From Cantharellus purpuraceus (lineage: Eukaryota; Basidiomycota; Agaricomycetes; Cantharellales; Hydnaceae), in assembly GCA_025174535.1 (NCBI GenBank), contig JALBUN010000011.1:372001-436000 (forward strand): 64,000 nt of DNA, written 5' to 3'. The stretch's first letter is position 1, and each line of letters opens with the position of its first letter. A model generated the notes under the pieces. The model saw only the letters and a list, made by a program, of their open reading frames with translations. It was not told where the DNA came from and searched no databases. Of this stretch, positions 33,421-45,249 are shown piece by piece. The position numbers and the translations under genes are program-made.

Positions 33421-33775
33421 TGTCAAATAAGTCATATTCTATTTTTAGTATTTTCTCTTGACACCCCTATCAGCGCAGCCTGTCAGGGTGCATCTCCCCT
33501 ATTTCATTGCCCCTATCACTTCCCCTATCCTTCCTCCCCTATCTTGGTTCTCCTATCCGTCTCTATCATTTAGTATAAAGACTTGCCCCGGTGCAGTGTG
33601 ATCCCCTCAGCTTGATCTCTGAGGATATCCGCTGTACCAGGTAAGTCCCATGTATTTATCAGAAACAGCTGTATAGACTGAGGATATCTGCTGTACCAGC
33701 TGGCATTATTTCCTATCGGCTCTCACTTATTGAGTATCTTGTTGTTGTGGCCTTGTCATCAGCATCGCCCTCACA
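33421..33775 (+). mobile_element. 3' LTR of outer gypsy element
   Basis: This 355-bp LTR runs from TGTCAAATAAG to CCCTCACA and is preceded by the purine tract AAGAGGGAGGTGA. It pairs with 15589-15943. No target-site duplication is seen around the pair (flanks 'tcagg' and 'agtac'), so one flank has been rearranged. Confidence 0.85.
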
Positions 33776-34581
33776 AGTACTTCTCAGACATGTGTCCAAT
33801 GTTCTTCTTTGTTATCCAAATATACCAAAATGTCATCCAAGTAAATGAGGATGGTAACATTGAGGAGGTTGGCAAAGGTATTGTTCATGAACCTCTGGAA
33901 GGTGGCTGGAGCATTGGTTAGTCTGAAGGGCATGACACACCATTCAAAAGATCCATATCAAGTGCAGAAAGTCATTTTCCACTCGTTGCCTTCTCGGATG
34001 CAGACTAGATGGTAGGCATGTCAGGGATCTATTTTGGAATAGATCTTAGCCTTTCGTGGGCTCTTGAGTAGGTCCGCAGTGTGGGGTATTGGGTATCAGT
34101 CTTTCTTAGTGATCTTGTTGAGTCCATGGAAGTCGACACATAAACAGAGTGATCCTTCCTTTTTGCAGACAAATAGGACTGGAGCTCCATGGGGGGATAA
34201 GGATGGGCAGATGAAGCCCATGGCCAAGTTCTCATCTATGAATGTTCAGAGAGCCAGTAGCTCTTTTTGGGATAGTGAGTAGATAGGGCCAAGTGGAGGG
34301 GTGGAGTTGTCATCCAACTCAATCTTGAGATTGTATGGTTGGTGTTCTGCTAGGGAGTTGGCTTTAGACTTGCTGAACATGTTGGCAAACTCGTGATACT
34401 CCTTAGGAACCATAGATAGGTCCGGTGAAGTTGATCGGGTGGAATGGGTGGCGAGGAGCATTGGATCAGAGAGGTGGACCTGGAATGTTTGTGAGCCATC
34501 CAGTTTGCTTAGTCTGGCAAAGACAAGCCTGCACACAACAGTCCTAGCAAACAGATGGTGTGTAATGCAGTTGTTCAGCAC
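33776..34581 (-). pseudogene. Ty3/gypsy reverse-transcriptase fragment, decayed
   Basis: The minus strand reads YHEFANMFSKSKANSLAEHQ, the linker before RT. It is followed by [39 protein letters not shown] and IYLDDILVYLDN, the RT catalytic motif. Internal TGA stops fall where RTs have Arg, as in KKD-stop-YP, KIDP-stop-HAY, FCT-stop-YGSFEW and THV-stop-EV. It is cut on the left by the outer gypsy 3' LTR and on the right near an LTR fragment. It comes from a different gypsy family than the intact element. Confidence 0.8.
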
Positions 34582-34599
34582 GCCAAAGAACTGTTGGGC

Positions 34600-34761
34600 C
34601 GATTCACAGCAGAATCAGCACATTCTGGGTGAAAACTCCCAAAAAAAAATAGGGAAAAATAAAGAACATGTATATGCTGATATTTTGGAGTAGAAAAGCA
34701 AAATAAAGCACATTGGTGCTGAATGAATAGAATTTGATAGGGAAAAGGTGATTCCCATACA
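34600..34761 (-). mobile_element. fragment of gypsy-family LTR (reverse)
   Basis: On the minus strand it starts TGTATGGGAATCACC at 34761 and shares 'ccctatcaaattctat' and 'cagcaccaatgtgc' with the LTRs at 11151 and 16027. Only about 160 bp remain. Confidence 0.7.
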
Positions 34762-35094
34762 ACTGGTATACTGCAACTTACCACCTTTCCTTAGCCAGAA
34801 TGTGAAGGGCCATCAAATTACTAAAATGGCAATCACATCAGTGACACCCACTGCAGGTGCCTAATCCAAAGTACAATCAGACAGTCTTCATAAAGAGCTC
34901 TGGATTTATAAATTACATCTTTATTTAGAAAAGATGACCAGTTCCTGGCTTATGAATGTCAGGCAGCACAGAGACAGGGACACATGAGCATATCTTTCTA
35001 CCTCCTGTACAATTTGTTGCATGTACATTGCCAAAATACCACATTATTGACATGCAATGGAACATCCATGACACCATACATAGCAGGGGTGTGG
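34762..35094. other. spacer between transposon block and amidase copy 2
   Basis: No gene, repeat or RNA is recognised here. It separates the LTR fragment from the left edge of duplication copy 2. Confidence 0.5.
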
Positions 35095-37560
35095 CGTAAC
35101 TTCCAACGCGATATATTCCCTTCAAACAAAACAGTATTTGATATAGTTTAGAAAGCCTCATTATGTCCCTACGCAACAGCATTATTTTCCAGTCACATCC
35201 TTCAACTGCGTTTTTGGGATTGCCGCCGGGAACGCAAGTCTCTTGAGCCGATTGTGCGTCTTCTGCTCATATGCAAACGCATAGCTGATCAGCTTGAACT
35301 CTGAAAACGCCGTCCCCATGAAGGAGATGCCGAATGGAATCCCAGGGGCATTGGCGATAGTGGGATTCGCCGGCGTTGCCGCCACGTTGTCTGGCTGGAA
35401 TCCAAGAGGAACTGCAGACGAGGTTAGAGTCGCGTACGAGACCATCAGCTGATGCACTTGACAACTTACCTGTGACAACAGGATATCCTGCGATGGCTGC
35501 TGGTGTTGAGGTGAAGCCTGATAGATCGCTATATTAATAATTACAGCGTTATATCATATGAGAGGACATGCCATCGGTAGGCAAGAGCAAGGCATCCAGG
35601 TTAAATTTCTTCAGTGTACCATCGATACCACGAGTACGACCCAAGTCTGAATCAGCCGCCAGAGCCTCAAAGAACGAAGCATTGACCGTAGTCGCTTCCG
35701 ATGTGATAAATCTGCCATTCGCTCAATTCTCTATGTTCATACACTTACTCCGTGAGAGTGCTTACTGGGATTGTGAGGTATAGAACGGGGGGATGAGCTC
35801 CTCACTGGCGTGTTCAGTATTGAAAGTAATCAAATCGGCCAAATTCTTCACCCCAGTGGGCACTTCCACAAGACCAGCGATATACTGGTTAACATCCACC
35901 TAAATTGATACGCTCGCCTGAAAAGATCAACCGTTAGTTCAATTGAGTCGCGTACCTTAAAATCGACATTAAGAACAATAGTCTCATTATTTGAATTCAA
36001 AAGCTCCTCGGCATCAGGGAAGTCAGCCGGATCGACAATGGTTGCACCCAGATCCTTCAAGATTTCCAAAGACGCGTTGAAAGCAGCAATGATATTCATA
36101 TCGTCCCCCTGGAATAATCGTGGTACGCCAAGGCGCACACCCTTCAACCCATTCGGTGTCAATGCCTTGGTGAAATCCGGGACATGCTCAGGTTGCGCAA
36201 GAGTAAAGTTATCCATTGGGTCGCGTCCAGCAATCACTGTCAGGATCGTCGCGGCGTCGGCAACACTTCGACACATAGGGCCGACAGTATCTTGGTGGCT
36301 TGAGATTGGAATGACTGCATATCACAAATTTGAGGATCCAAGACTTTTCAGACTTGGAGAAAAATTACTCACCTCCTGCCCTTGATGTCAAACCAACTGT
36401 TGGCTTGATTCCGACAAGGTTATTCTTGCTGCTAGGCGAAATAATACTTCCGTCGGTCTCAGTGCCAAGAGATCCTAAATATTGCTGAGTAAGAGCCAAA
36501 CATTGAATACAAACAATTTTTACCAGCGGTAAGACCAATCGCGGTTGAAATACCACTTCCCGAGCTCGATCCAGAGGGATCGGCTTGAGGGAAATAGGGG
36601 TTAAGTGCTTGACCGCCACGACCAGAAAATCCCGAGGGGACATCTCCACGGAAGTTTGCCCATTCAGAGAGTGAGGCCTTGCCGAGGATGATCTAGGCGA
36701 CAAACCTAAATGCACATATTATTGAACGGTGCATGGGATCCACTCACTGCTCCGGATGCACGAAGTTTGGCGGCGACAAAGGCGTCCCTGGGAACGACTG
36801 AGCCTAGCAACGCGAAGCTTCCTACGTGAGATGTGGTCAGGTCAATGCAAACTGCTCTTCGAATACGCAGTACCAGCAGTGGTATTCATCCCTAGTTCCA
36901 CACAGTCAGCTTTTACCAGGAAAAAGACATCAACGCAATGTACCTTCCTCATGCAGAGTGGCAATGTTATCTTTGACAAGGATCGGGATGCCATGCAGCG
37001 CACTCCTCTGTCCCTTCAGCTTACGCTCAAGATCAAGAGCAGTCGCTTGCTCCAACGCGGAAGGGTTGGTCTCGATAACAGCATGGAGACTAGCACCTTG
37101 GTGATTGACTTCCAGAATTCGTGCAAAGTATGCCTAAGCAACGGAATATGAGGGATTGATAAGCAGGAGTCATGGCAAATGATGCACCTTCACGAGGTCA
37201 ACACTAGTGAATTTTCCCTTCTCCAGTCCTTCCTGCAGCTCTGCAATGGATGCCTCATACAAATCAGGAAAATCCTGGGATTTGGATGCTTGCACCATCG
37301 TCATGGAAACAGTCTCCGGAAGAAGAGACTGAAATAAAGATACATATGCAAAGAACAACAAGGTCGCCAACGAGTACATGACACCAACAGTGTTTGGCTC
37401 AAGGAAGAAGAGAGCGGCGCACTTTGGGACGCCACTAGTAAGGCGAACGATCGACTCACGTTTTCTACCATGTGGTGAGAACCGCACCCGCCGGCTTACA
37501 ACCGAGATGGGCGGTATACTACAGAGTACGAGGGCTATGGCAGTAGGATTGTACGGCATA
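35095..37560. repeat. segmental duplication, copy 2 (amidase unit)
   Basis: Counterpart of 5893-8345 in direct orientation, with intron sequences largely identical. A short indel occurs upstream of the amidase start (an extra 'gcggcgcactttgggacgcc' segment near 37415). Confidence 0.85.
35182..37379 (-). CDS. amidase-signature family hydrolase, copy 2
   Basis: Same exon plan as copy 1. The start at 37379 gives the hydrophobic leader MYSLATLLFFAYVSLFQS. Catalytic Lys is in HGIPILVKDNIAT, the bridging Ser in the canonical signature DPSGSSSGSGISTAIG, and the nucleophile in GTETDGSIISPSS. Motifs such as SLSEWANFRGDVPSGFSGRG and ALNPYFPQ match the family consensus better than copy 1 does. The CRSVADAATILTVIAGRDPM exon differs from copy 1 at very few residues. 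I infer about nine introns of 45-60 nt and see no break. Amide hydrolysis is supported; the substrate and whether the leader is cleaved are not known. This copy is likelier to keep the ancestral activity. Confidence 0.87.
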
Positions 37561-38270
37561 TGGTCACATGGCGCCATCCGCATATTTGGAGTGATATTCT
37601 TGCAATCTTTCGTGTGAATTCGCGTATGTTAAAAGTCCAAAGTCGAGACGCTGCTGTGGTTTGAAGTTTCATTCCCGCATCAGTAGTCGTCACAGTGGTT
37701 GTGTGCTGGTATGCATGTGAGTCTCTGATGGTTGACACCGAGGCGAACCGTGCGGATGTCCGCCCACTGGTGATGTCATTGGCACTATTGTCATCAATTG
37801 GAACTTTCTCACTGGCAGGCTCATCAACTAATGGAATATCGCGCGGGTCCAGGGATTTACGACTTGGAAACTGGTAGACAAGATTTCCAATCGACGGGTC
37901 CAGGTCCGGTCCATGAAAGCTCCCGAAGATATATATTGGATGGTCAGCCAAGTGGATAATATTTCACCGCAGCAATTGACTGATCTGGAACTTAAGGCTG
38001 TTCCCACGTGTGGGCCTTGGTGAGAGTCCCACCCTACTTGCCATTCGATTTATTCCTTCCAGGTAGACCATTCCCACAGCAACATGTCATGGATTTCTAC
38101 AGACTCTCACTGATTCCCACCGGACGCTCGTATGCAAGTCATTTGCGCTGCCAATTCGCCAACACCTTTGGATACTTGTGACCCTACAAGGTCCATACAT
38201 ATTCGACTATCGCTATTTCCTAGCACACGCAAAGGAGATTAAGCGTTCCCTCAGACCTAAAAACTTGATT
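37561..38270. other. intergenic, no gene recognised
   Basis: ORFs on either strand (for example minus 37535-37951) have no recognisable motif. The stretch would contain the amidase copy 2 promoter and the 3' flank of the sterol dehydrogenase gene. Confidence 0.5.
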
Positions 38271-38274
38271 GATA

Positions 38275-39559
38275 TCAAGCCATCCAATTAACATGAAAAG
38301 AAAAGAAAGGAGGGTATCTTGAGATTTTCGTGATGCAAGTCTCGTCTTCTTCTAGCTGGATCGGTTGACTAGTCTCGCTTGTTCTCGTTATACCACTGTC
38401 GCGATATGAACATCCAATAGCAGAACGAAAGACTGTGCTCACCGCCACCATCCTTTTGATGCCTTCTGCGTAATCCACAGCAGGTTTGTACCCTAGCACA
38501 TCCTGCGCCTTGCTGATATTAAACCAACGATTGGCACAGGTGAACTTGACCCGGAACCGAGTAAACACAGCGGGTTTCCCCATGAACCAAGCGAACCACT
38601 CGGCAAAGAACGCGAGTGTGAGCCCAACATTGCGCGACAGAACAGTCGGTTTCTTCTGCGACACATGCCCCATTTGTTTCCAAACTGCCCGTTGAAAGTC
38701 CCAGAATGGCCAGGGTTGACCGTTTGTGATGATAAACGCCTCGCCACCCACGCGGGGGAGAGCTACTGGATCCAACAGCTTGTCTGATGCAAGGAGATGC
38801 GCTTCCACGACATTTGAAACGTAGGTGAAGTCAAAAAGATTTGTGTTGTCCCCAACTTGAAAGTGGGTGCGGCCCTCCTTTATCACATGATCCAGGGCCA
38901 CACACAGGGTTCGGTCTCCTGGACTGTCGATGTGCACACTTAGGATTGCAGTTCTAGAACAGAGTGGTGATAATCTTACCCAAAGATGCCTGAAGGTCGT
39001 ATAGCAACAGTGCGAAGACCGCCCTTGCCGTCAGCCTCCAGGACCAGTTGTTCCCCTCTTGCTTTTGTCTCCGTGTACGCGTCCAGAGGGGTGGCGCAAT
39101 ATGGGATTTTTTCGTCGCCGTTGCTCAAGTTGGATCCATCAAAGATGACACTGGCACTGCTCGTATACACAAGACGTCCGACACCGTTAGCAACTGCCTG
39201 GTCAATGACATTTTGCGTCCCATGAACATTTACGCGTTCCAGGGTCGCCGGTTTTTCTCCTTCGGGTTTTGGTGAAGCAGTGTGTATGATACAAGTGGCT
39301 CCGCTCTGGACGCCGAAATGTGTCGGTCTCAGTTGTATGAATAGCATACATGGGATGAAACCAGCACCTTCTTTATAGCATCCCCGAGTGCCTTTGGGTC
39401 TGTCAAATCCCCGCAGTAGAAAGTCACCCTAGGATCTATATCCTTCTTCACAAGGTCGAACGCGTGGACTGTATCTCCACGATCCAGCAACGCGCGAATC
39501 ATGTGTCCACCAAGAAACCCACCACCTCCGATAACCAGGAAAGGTCCAGATTGAGGCAT
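38275..39559 (-). CDS. ERG26: sterol-4-alpha-carboxylate 3-dehydrogenase (ERG26/NSDHL type)
   Basis: This 3-beta-HSD-family short-chain dehydrogenase oxidises and decarboxylates C4-carboxysterols during C4 demethylation in ergosterol synthesis at the ER. The start at 39559 gives MPQSGPFLVIGGGGFLGGHM, a Rossmann GGxGFxG motif, with an acidic residue (AFDLV) ending the second strand. Exon 2 has CIIHTASPKPEG, VNVHGTQNVIDQAV and LVYTSSASVIFDG, with the catalytic Tyr and Lys in YTETKARGE and then IRPSGIFG. Exon 3 has FDFTYVSNVVEAHLLA and FNISKAQDVLGYKP. Splicing fits at about 39300-39360 and 38935-38980. After GIKRMVA a donor-like gtgagc makes the last few residues uncertain. Length, about 350 aa, fits NSDHL/Erg26. 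Other 3-beta-HSD relatives are possible. Confidence 0.8.
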
Positions 39560-39965
39560 GCGTCGTTCGTGGAGCAGTCACAGCGCAACGGCTGACCTTG
39601 CCCACAAAAAAATTATATTACTTGCGACTCATAGCTGCCTCGGCCGTGTAAGGCCGAAAAGCGCCGAGCACTGACACTCCCGTACCTCGGGGCAACACAT
39701 TTATATTCCTACCCATCCCGATAGCCTTTATAGCCCTCCATACTGTTCACAGGACCATAGCATGCCAGCCTTCCATAGTGCGTGCGTCCCAGCATGGGCC
39801 GTCCCGCGATACCGCTTTTACTTGCAGATTCACAACTTGAATGGCATATGATCTTTACTCTAGCATTGTTGACGGCGATAGTCAGCCTGAGTCAACCCTT
39901 CGGGCTCCTGAATTTCAGTTCACTCCAATTCAACTCTCTCACGTGTTGCATGGTGGCCGGGCCCG
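39560..39965. other. ERG26-type gene 5' flank, no gene recognised
   Basis: This is upstream sequence of the dehydrogenase gene. No further coding or RNA feature is seen. Confidence 0.5.
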
Positions 39966-39969
39966 ACAA

Positions 39970-40335
39970 TCAGTCAGGAGTAGATGAGGTAGTGCAATAG
40001 TCATTGAAGAATTGGTAAGTATACACACGTACAAAGTTACTAACATATAATTGAGTGCAGTCTAGAACTGTCTCATTATCCAATGTCCTATCAATCTTGG
40101 AGCCAAAAACAGTAATCAAATGGCAACCGTGACGGATGGAGTCCAAGTGAATCACTGAAGCCGCTCCTGCCCCCTGGGCTCGGGAAACTTGATACATTTC
40201 AACACCAGGCTTAGGGTTGCGGAATGACCATTCAATGTAGACCAGAGGGTGTGGGTGCTCAAACCGCTCTGGCAGCCGGAAAATGAGACGCGCACGGGTG
40301 ACATGGTATTATATCACGTCAAACTCACACAGGTT
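39970..40335 (-). pseudogene. Plavaka-type transposon protein remnant
   Basis: A minus-strand frame reads LIFRLPERFEHPHPLVYIEW, then MYQVSRAQGAGAASVIHLDS and SIRHGCHLITVFG, with TLDNETVLDC. The layout YxVSR...SIIxL...I...CHLIPxFG resembles the C-terminal part of proteins encoded by Plavaka (CACTA-like) transposons in agaricomycetes. Only this tail is present, without transposase core or terminal repeats. The assignment rests on remembered motif order and could be wrong. Confidence 0.4.
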
Positions 40336-40949
40336 GTCAACCCCCTTCTGGCCATTGACATGGAATAAACTCATTGGCTCACTGGTAGAATGCCATATAA
40401 CAATAAGCCATTGGTGGAAATTAGACACTTACAATCCGGTCATCAAGTGAGTCAACTAATTTGTGTGTTTTGATTTAAAATCGCCTTTCTCAATAGAAAA
40501 ATGCGCGTTCTTGCACCTCCAAGACCACCTATACAATCATCGCCAAATTGAAAAAAAAACGGATTGCGAGTGCAAATGAAGCTGCTACGCTCTTTGAACA
40601 AAACGTAAACTTGATTAATTTGAAAGGCCACCCTCTGCAACCACTTTATCCACTGTATTATCTTTGGTACCAAAATAGTAATAGTATTTGCGCTCGTTTA
40701 ACACCGAGCAAGGTCAGCTGCGGGGGGTACCCCGCGCTTATGTCACGTAGTTGTCAAGAGCCCATTTCCTCATTAACGTACTGGCATCGATACACGTCTT
40801 GGCTTTCGGCCAACGCAGCACTTGTAGATTGAATCCTTTAAATGCCGCCAATGCTCCATGTTACTGGTATAGGCACCGCCGGCCTCAGTCTTGTGCAGTG
40901 CAGTCGCCAGCGCTCCAAGTATACGCCACGTGACGTCAACTCTTCTTGC
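40336..40949. other. 5' flank of helical-repeat gene
   Basis: No separate gene is recognised. The segment from about 40840 contains 'ttactggtataggcaccgcc' and 'gtatacgccacgt', both repeated before the downstream partial copy (about 45275-45355). It therefore belongs to the duplicated unit and probably holds the promoter. Confidence 0.5.
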
Positions 40950-43900
40950 ATGTCTGAATCCGATGCGTCTTCCCGAATGCAAGCATATTTCCCTTCAGAT
41001 GATATCTCAGGGAGCCGTCCTGCTATCGCCGGTGGTCGGCCTCATTTCCCGCCTGCAGAGGAAGGAGCCACCTTGTCACCCGCTCAGAGGCGCGAAATAT
41101 ACATTAAGCTTGAAAGGCATGTGGAGCAAAGACACCGGATCGTTTCTCTTCTTGAGTCCGAGGACGACACAACACTTAGTAGTAACGCCGGTGTCACCTA
41201 TGCTTCTGGCTCCTCAAGGTCGGTATCAGTCAGAGACGAGCTTGCCTATCACGACGATTTAGTTGGGCCCAAATCAAGAAGAGATGGTAAGGAACCAGCA
41301 CGTGGTCTTCCGGGTGAGCACTGTTTGCAAGTCTACTACCCAGCTTAAGCATAATGTTGACTACTTAAAAAACACTAAGACCAGAATGGCGATCTCGGGC
41401 CATCGCATGATGGCAAAATTCGAAGGACACTTGATCACGTAGATTCCTTCTATCATATAAGAAGAGTAATGAGGGACGCAGCGATTACTGCGGAATTTGA
41501 ATCAAGTAAGAATTTCGTAGCACAATAATCTTGTATCCAGACTAAGAGTTCTTTGTTAAGTCCCCGAGCCCCTTCTTCAAACCAGCAGGGGTCTAGTATC
41601 GCCTGAGCTTTTCACGAAACGCCTCGTTCCACCGCTTCAACCGAGTGATAAACAAGACCGACCACAAGGCCACCGGATTGAAGAAACGGCGATCGCACGT
41701 AGCCTTCAAGTTGACCGTGACTCTGTTCCGAGATCAACGCATGTCGGCAGTAATGAACTCTGTAATTGAAAAGAATCACTAATGATTAACATATATAGGT
41801 CGGCGAGCACTGCAGGATGGCCCAAAAATGCCACCGCTGGATGAGGGGGGCGACGGTGTAGATAAGCTAGTTGATCTACTTGGCAATCCAACTAGCAACA
41901 GTGAAGCGTTTGAACGTTTAATGAGACTTGCATCGCCCGGTAGTTTCTCCTTAATAAGTGCCTATGCGATTTTTAACTCATTTGGATTCCAGCCATTGTC
42001 GAACATTCTCGGTTTTCCGGAGACATCATTTCCAAGATTACAGCTCTGTTCAGAAACCCCAACGATGATGTATGTGTGTCAGCTATGAGCATATTGGAAG
42101 TCATTGCACAGCATGGTAATCAATGCTATTTCTGAAACCTAAGTCTCACTAACATCAGCTTGGTGTAGGAGCTAGCCGAAAATCTTTCCCCGAGGACATT
42201 GTTCCCCGATGTGCGTTGGTGCTATTCGAAACAGCTTCCTCAATGGTTTATGCAACAGCCGAATGTCTTCTCGAGAGCCTTGCACAATATGGTGACTTGA
42301 TTCGATCCTACCACATTTTTATATTTAACTGTGGCTATTCACGGCATTTCAGATGATTTCAGCACGAATTTCTCATCCATCGACATATTCTCGAAGATCT
42401 CTGCGTGGCTTGAAAATCCACGTGACGGTGACGATGGTGCCCTGAGAGTGATGGTAAACGTCCTGGCAATCCTTTCACGTCATGGTGATTGTCCACTCTG
42501 TAACAGAATCGCCTCCATCTAATCAGTCAGGCTAGATGCTACACGTTCTATATATGTAGATGCTATTCATGAACTGGTGACAATGCTGGGACACACCAAC
42601 ACTGTCATTCATGCGAGATCCGCCAGGATAATTTCCCGATTAGCCATGGAAGCCGTCGATGAGACGATTATGGTGATAGTGACTCATGTGAATAATCCTA
42701 GCGAGGATATTAGCGAGCTCTCAACATCCATTCTTTTTGCATTCCGGCAACATGGTACTTCCCTTTCTTCTTCGTAGCAAGGCAACCTGACTGACTATAT
42801 TCGAGATGCCACCCATAATCGCCTTTCTCGCGCGGACATAATTCTAAAATTAGTCAGCTTCATGGATAGCGACTTGATTCATGTGCGATGTTGTCTTATG
42901 GCTACATTTGCTTTGTTGGCGGATAAAGGCAAGTCAATGTGGCTTGGCGCTTGGTTCTAGACCTGAAAAAACAACCCAGAGAACACTCGAACAACCATTC
43001 TTCGTCACAAGCTGCTTCCGATTATGTGTGACATGCTATATAAAGACAAAGCCAGCTCTAGGATGCTCTCCAGGCTACTTTGGTCTTTCGGCCAGTTCAT
43101 GCAGTATGGTCTGTAAATTTACATCAGGTCATGGTCTCCCTGACAGTATCCGGGATAGATGATCTTCGTAGTGCAATATTGCAGACTGATGTAATTTATG
43201 CCCTTGCTCGTTTGCGATCATCTAAACGATTGCCGGAGGACTCCAAGACATTTCTTTCAGATTTAATAGTGAATGGTCAGGATGATTGCTTTCACAAATG
43301 CATTGATGTTACTAACGACATTCTGAACTTAGAAAGTCTATCATTGTCCTTTACCCCTGACTCGGATGATTCTTCAGTCTCACCCTTCACATCCTTTCAG
43401 TGTCTCGTTGGAGCACAAGAAGCCATGGAGAAAGTGCTGTCAGAAGAAGCTGCTCTCGAAAAACTGCTCGATTACCATCAAATAAAGCCGCAAGACTACT
43501 TTGTGCAGGCAGGTTTCGATGAGGACCTTCTGAATAGCGGAGGGGTGCATCTGGAGGAGATATACATATATCTAATCAAGGAGGTCGAGATGCAAGCATC
43601 TGGCATGCTGGACGATTTAGCCAAGCTCTTTCGTCCCTTCCCTTGTGTGCTGTTGACTCCGGAGAACTCATACCGTACCCCCACGCTTCCCGATTTACCT
43701 CTTGGGTTTGACAGTGTCATATTAGAAAGGGGAAACTGGCACTATCAAATTCTGAAATTGACGAAGCATAAGGAGGGGCAAGGATCATCGGAGCCAATGA
43801 TTGATGGGGAATCTATACCCGAAGGAGGGGGGGGCGGCCACCTTCGTCACGATAGCTTGGCAAGAGAGAGAGGCGATGACAGAGATGACGGGAGCAAGAA

Positions 43901-44988
43901 ACCTCCCCCAACCCAGGGGCCTCCAGGGTCTGGAGGAGGCGGTGACGGCGGTGCTGGCGAAGATACAAATGACGACAGTGAGCCTTCAGACATGGAATTG
44001 GATTCCAGTGTCGAGAGGCAAGTTCAGATGGGAACCCCCAAGGTTGTTTGTGATAGCCACGTGGAAGTGAACTTTCCCAAACCTGCCGTTTCTTCGAACT
44101 CCTCCAAAAGAGGGTCGCCACCCAGCGTAGACACGCTCTTCCAACAGTTTGGAATGCATGCTGTTATGGCTGTCGATGTAGGTTGTATATTGTCTTGCAA
44201 ATTGAAGCCTGATGTCAGGATGTTTGAACTAGGTTCAATCACCTTCGGGTCCGGACCCTGCTTCGGTATCCTTGCGATATGAACATCTAGGGTTTTACAC
44301 GGATCCGCTTGCTTTAGAACATCCATATGAAAACAGTAAGATACAAGTCAAAGTGGACTCGTCAGACAAGCGTGTGTACCCTTGGACCTGGTTCCCTGAG
44401 AGCACTACTGCCAACGCACGTACACTCACGGAAACGAATGAACATGAAGTAACGGGTGGAGTCAGTGTCGCGATAGGCACAAAAAATGGTGTTTCAGTTA
44501 CCGGCAAAATCGGTGGCAGAATAGCCCATGGACAAGAAGCGACGAGGAACTTGTCGAGAATTACCGCTCTTCATGGGGACACATTCGTAAAATGGAGCTA
44601 CTACGTTGATGATACCTATCAGCAGCAAGACGGCCTGCGAGTGGAGCACGATAGACTTCCGTCCCTAGAATTTTGGCTCAGAAAGGCATCGGCCGAGAGA
44701 CCCTTCTGTGTAGAGTTGTCTAGTTATTGGGTCAGTCGGGTCACTCCCAAGAAAGGGACGAAGTTCCTCTCTGCGTTCAAGAAACGCCAGGCATTGCCAC
44801 TGCTACGGAACTTTTGCCATTTGACCTGCATCACGTTGCCACCCTATATACCGCGGTCGGCCATATCGACGCTGCGACTCGGTGCGCATATGCCGTGTTC
44901 AACGGAGGAGTGTATAGCTGTGCAATTGGTGGAAGAAGATTTTGAGCTTGGGATCGAAATGGAAGGGCAAGTGATACTCCAGAGTTAG
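40950..44988 (+). CDS. large protein with ARM/HEAT-like repeats and unknown C-terminal domain
   Basis: I do not recognise a named family. From MSESDASSRMQAYF at 40950, many exons join in frame: SRPAIAGGRPHFPP, LDHVDSFYHIRRVMRDA, SRGLVSPELFTKRLVPPL, then alpha-helical repeats (DKLVDLLGNPTSNSEAFERL; IISKITALFRNPNDDVCVSA; IFSKISAWLENPRDGDDG; ELVTMLGHTNTVIHARSARI). Repeat exons usually end in Q/R-H/Y-G with phase-1 introns. A middle region (43150-43770) leads to a Gly/Asp-rich linker (about 43800-44000), then VFELGFYTDP-type sequence and a Val/Gly-rich domain (EVTGGVSVAIGTKNGVSVTG). I estimate about 1,000 aa in all. Two introns look unusually short, so the exon ends there are uncertain, as is the frame after about 44730. 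A partial decayed copy follows. Repeats of this shape usually bind proteins. Confidence 0.6.
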
Positions 44989-45249
44989 ATTGATTCCATA
45001 TATCATTGGACGGACTCACATAGTGGCATGGAATTATAGTGATCTAGTGTCGGGTTGATGTAAGAGGCAGTCTCGTGCCACCTATGTAAATTAAACAGGA
45101 CTGACCCACCTGCTGGGCACCCATTGTGATAATGTTCCTGCATGCTCTATCATTCTACATTGGTGTCGTGGTCAGCAATACTGTCGTAGACCGTTAGTTT
45201 CTCGCAGGTGAAGGCGTGTCGACAACAATTGTTTGTGCAGGTGAAGCTG

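Noticed and set aside
42280..42320. Possible tRNA B-box (gattcgatcc)
   Set aside because: No matching A-box, acceptor stem or terminator nearby; it is an intron of the helical-repeat gene.
43096..43162. Continuation of the helical-repeat frame into the Met at 43080
   Set aside because: The exon ending GQFMQYG followed by a splice to DDLRSAI near 43160 fits the repeat pattern better than a start at 43080.
44222..44290. Reading through to the stop at 44282 as the gene's end
   Set aside because: An intron from the gttcaatc donor to the acceptor before ggttttac keeps the frame (FELGFYTDP) and restores the long C-terminal exon.
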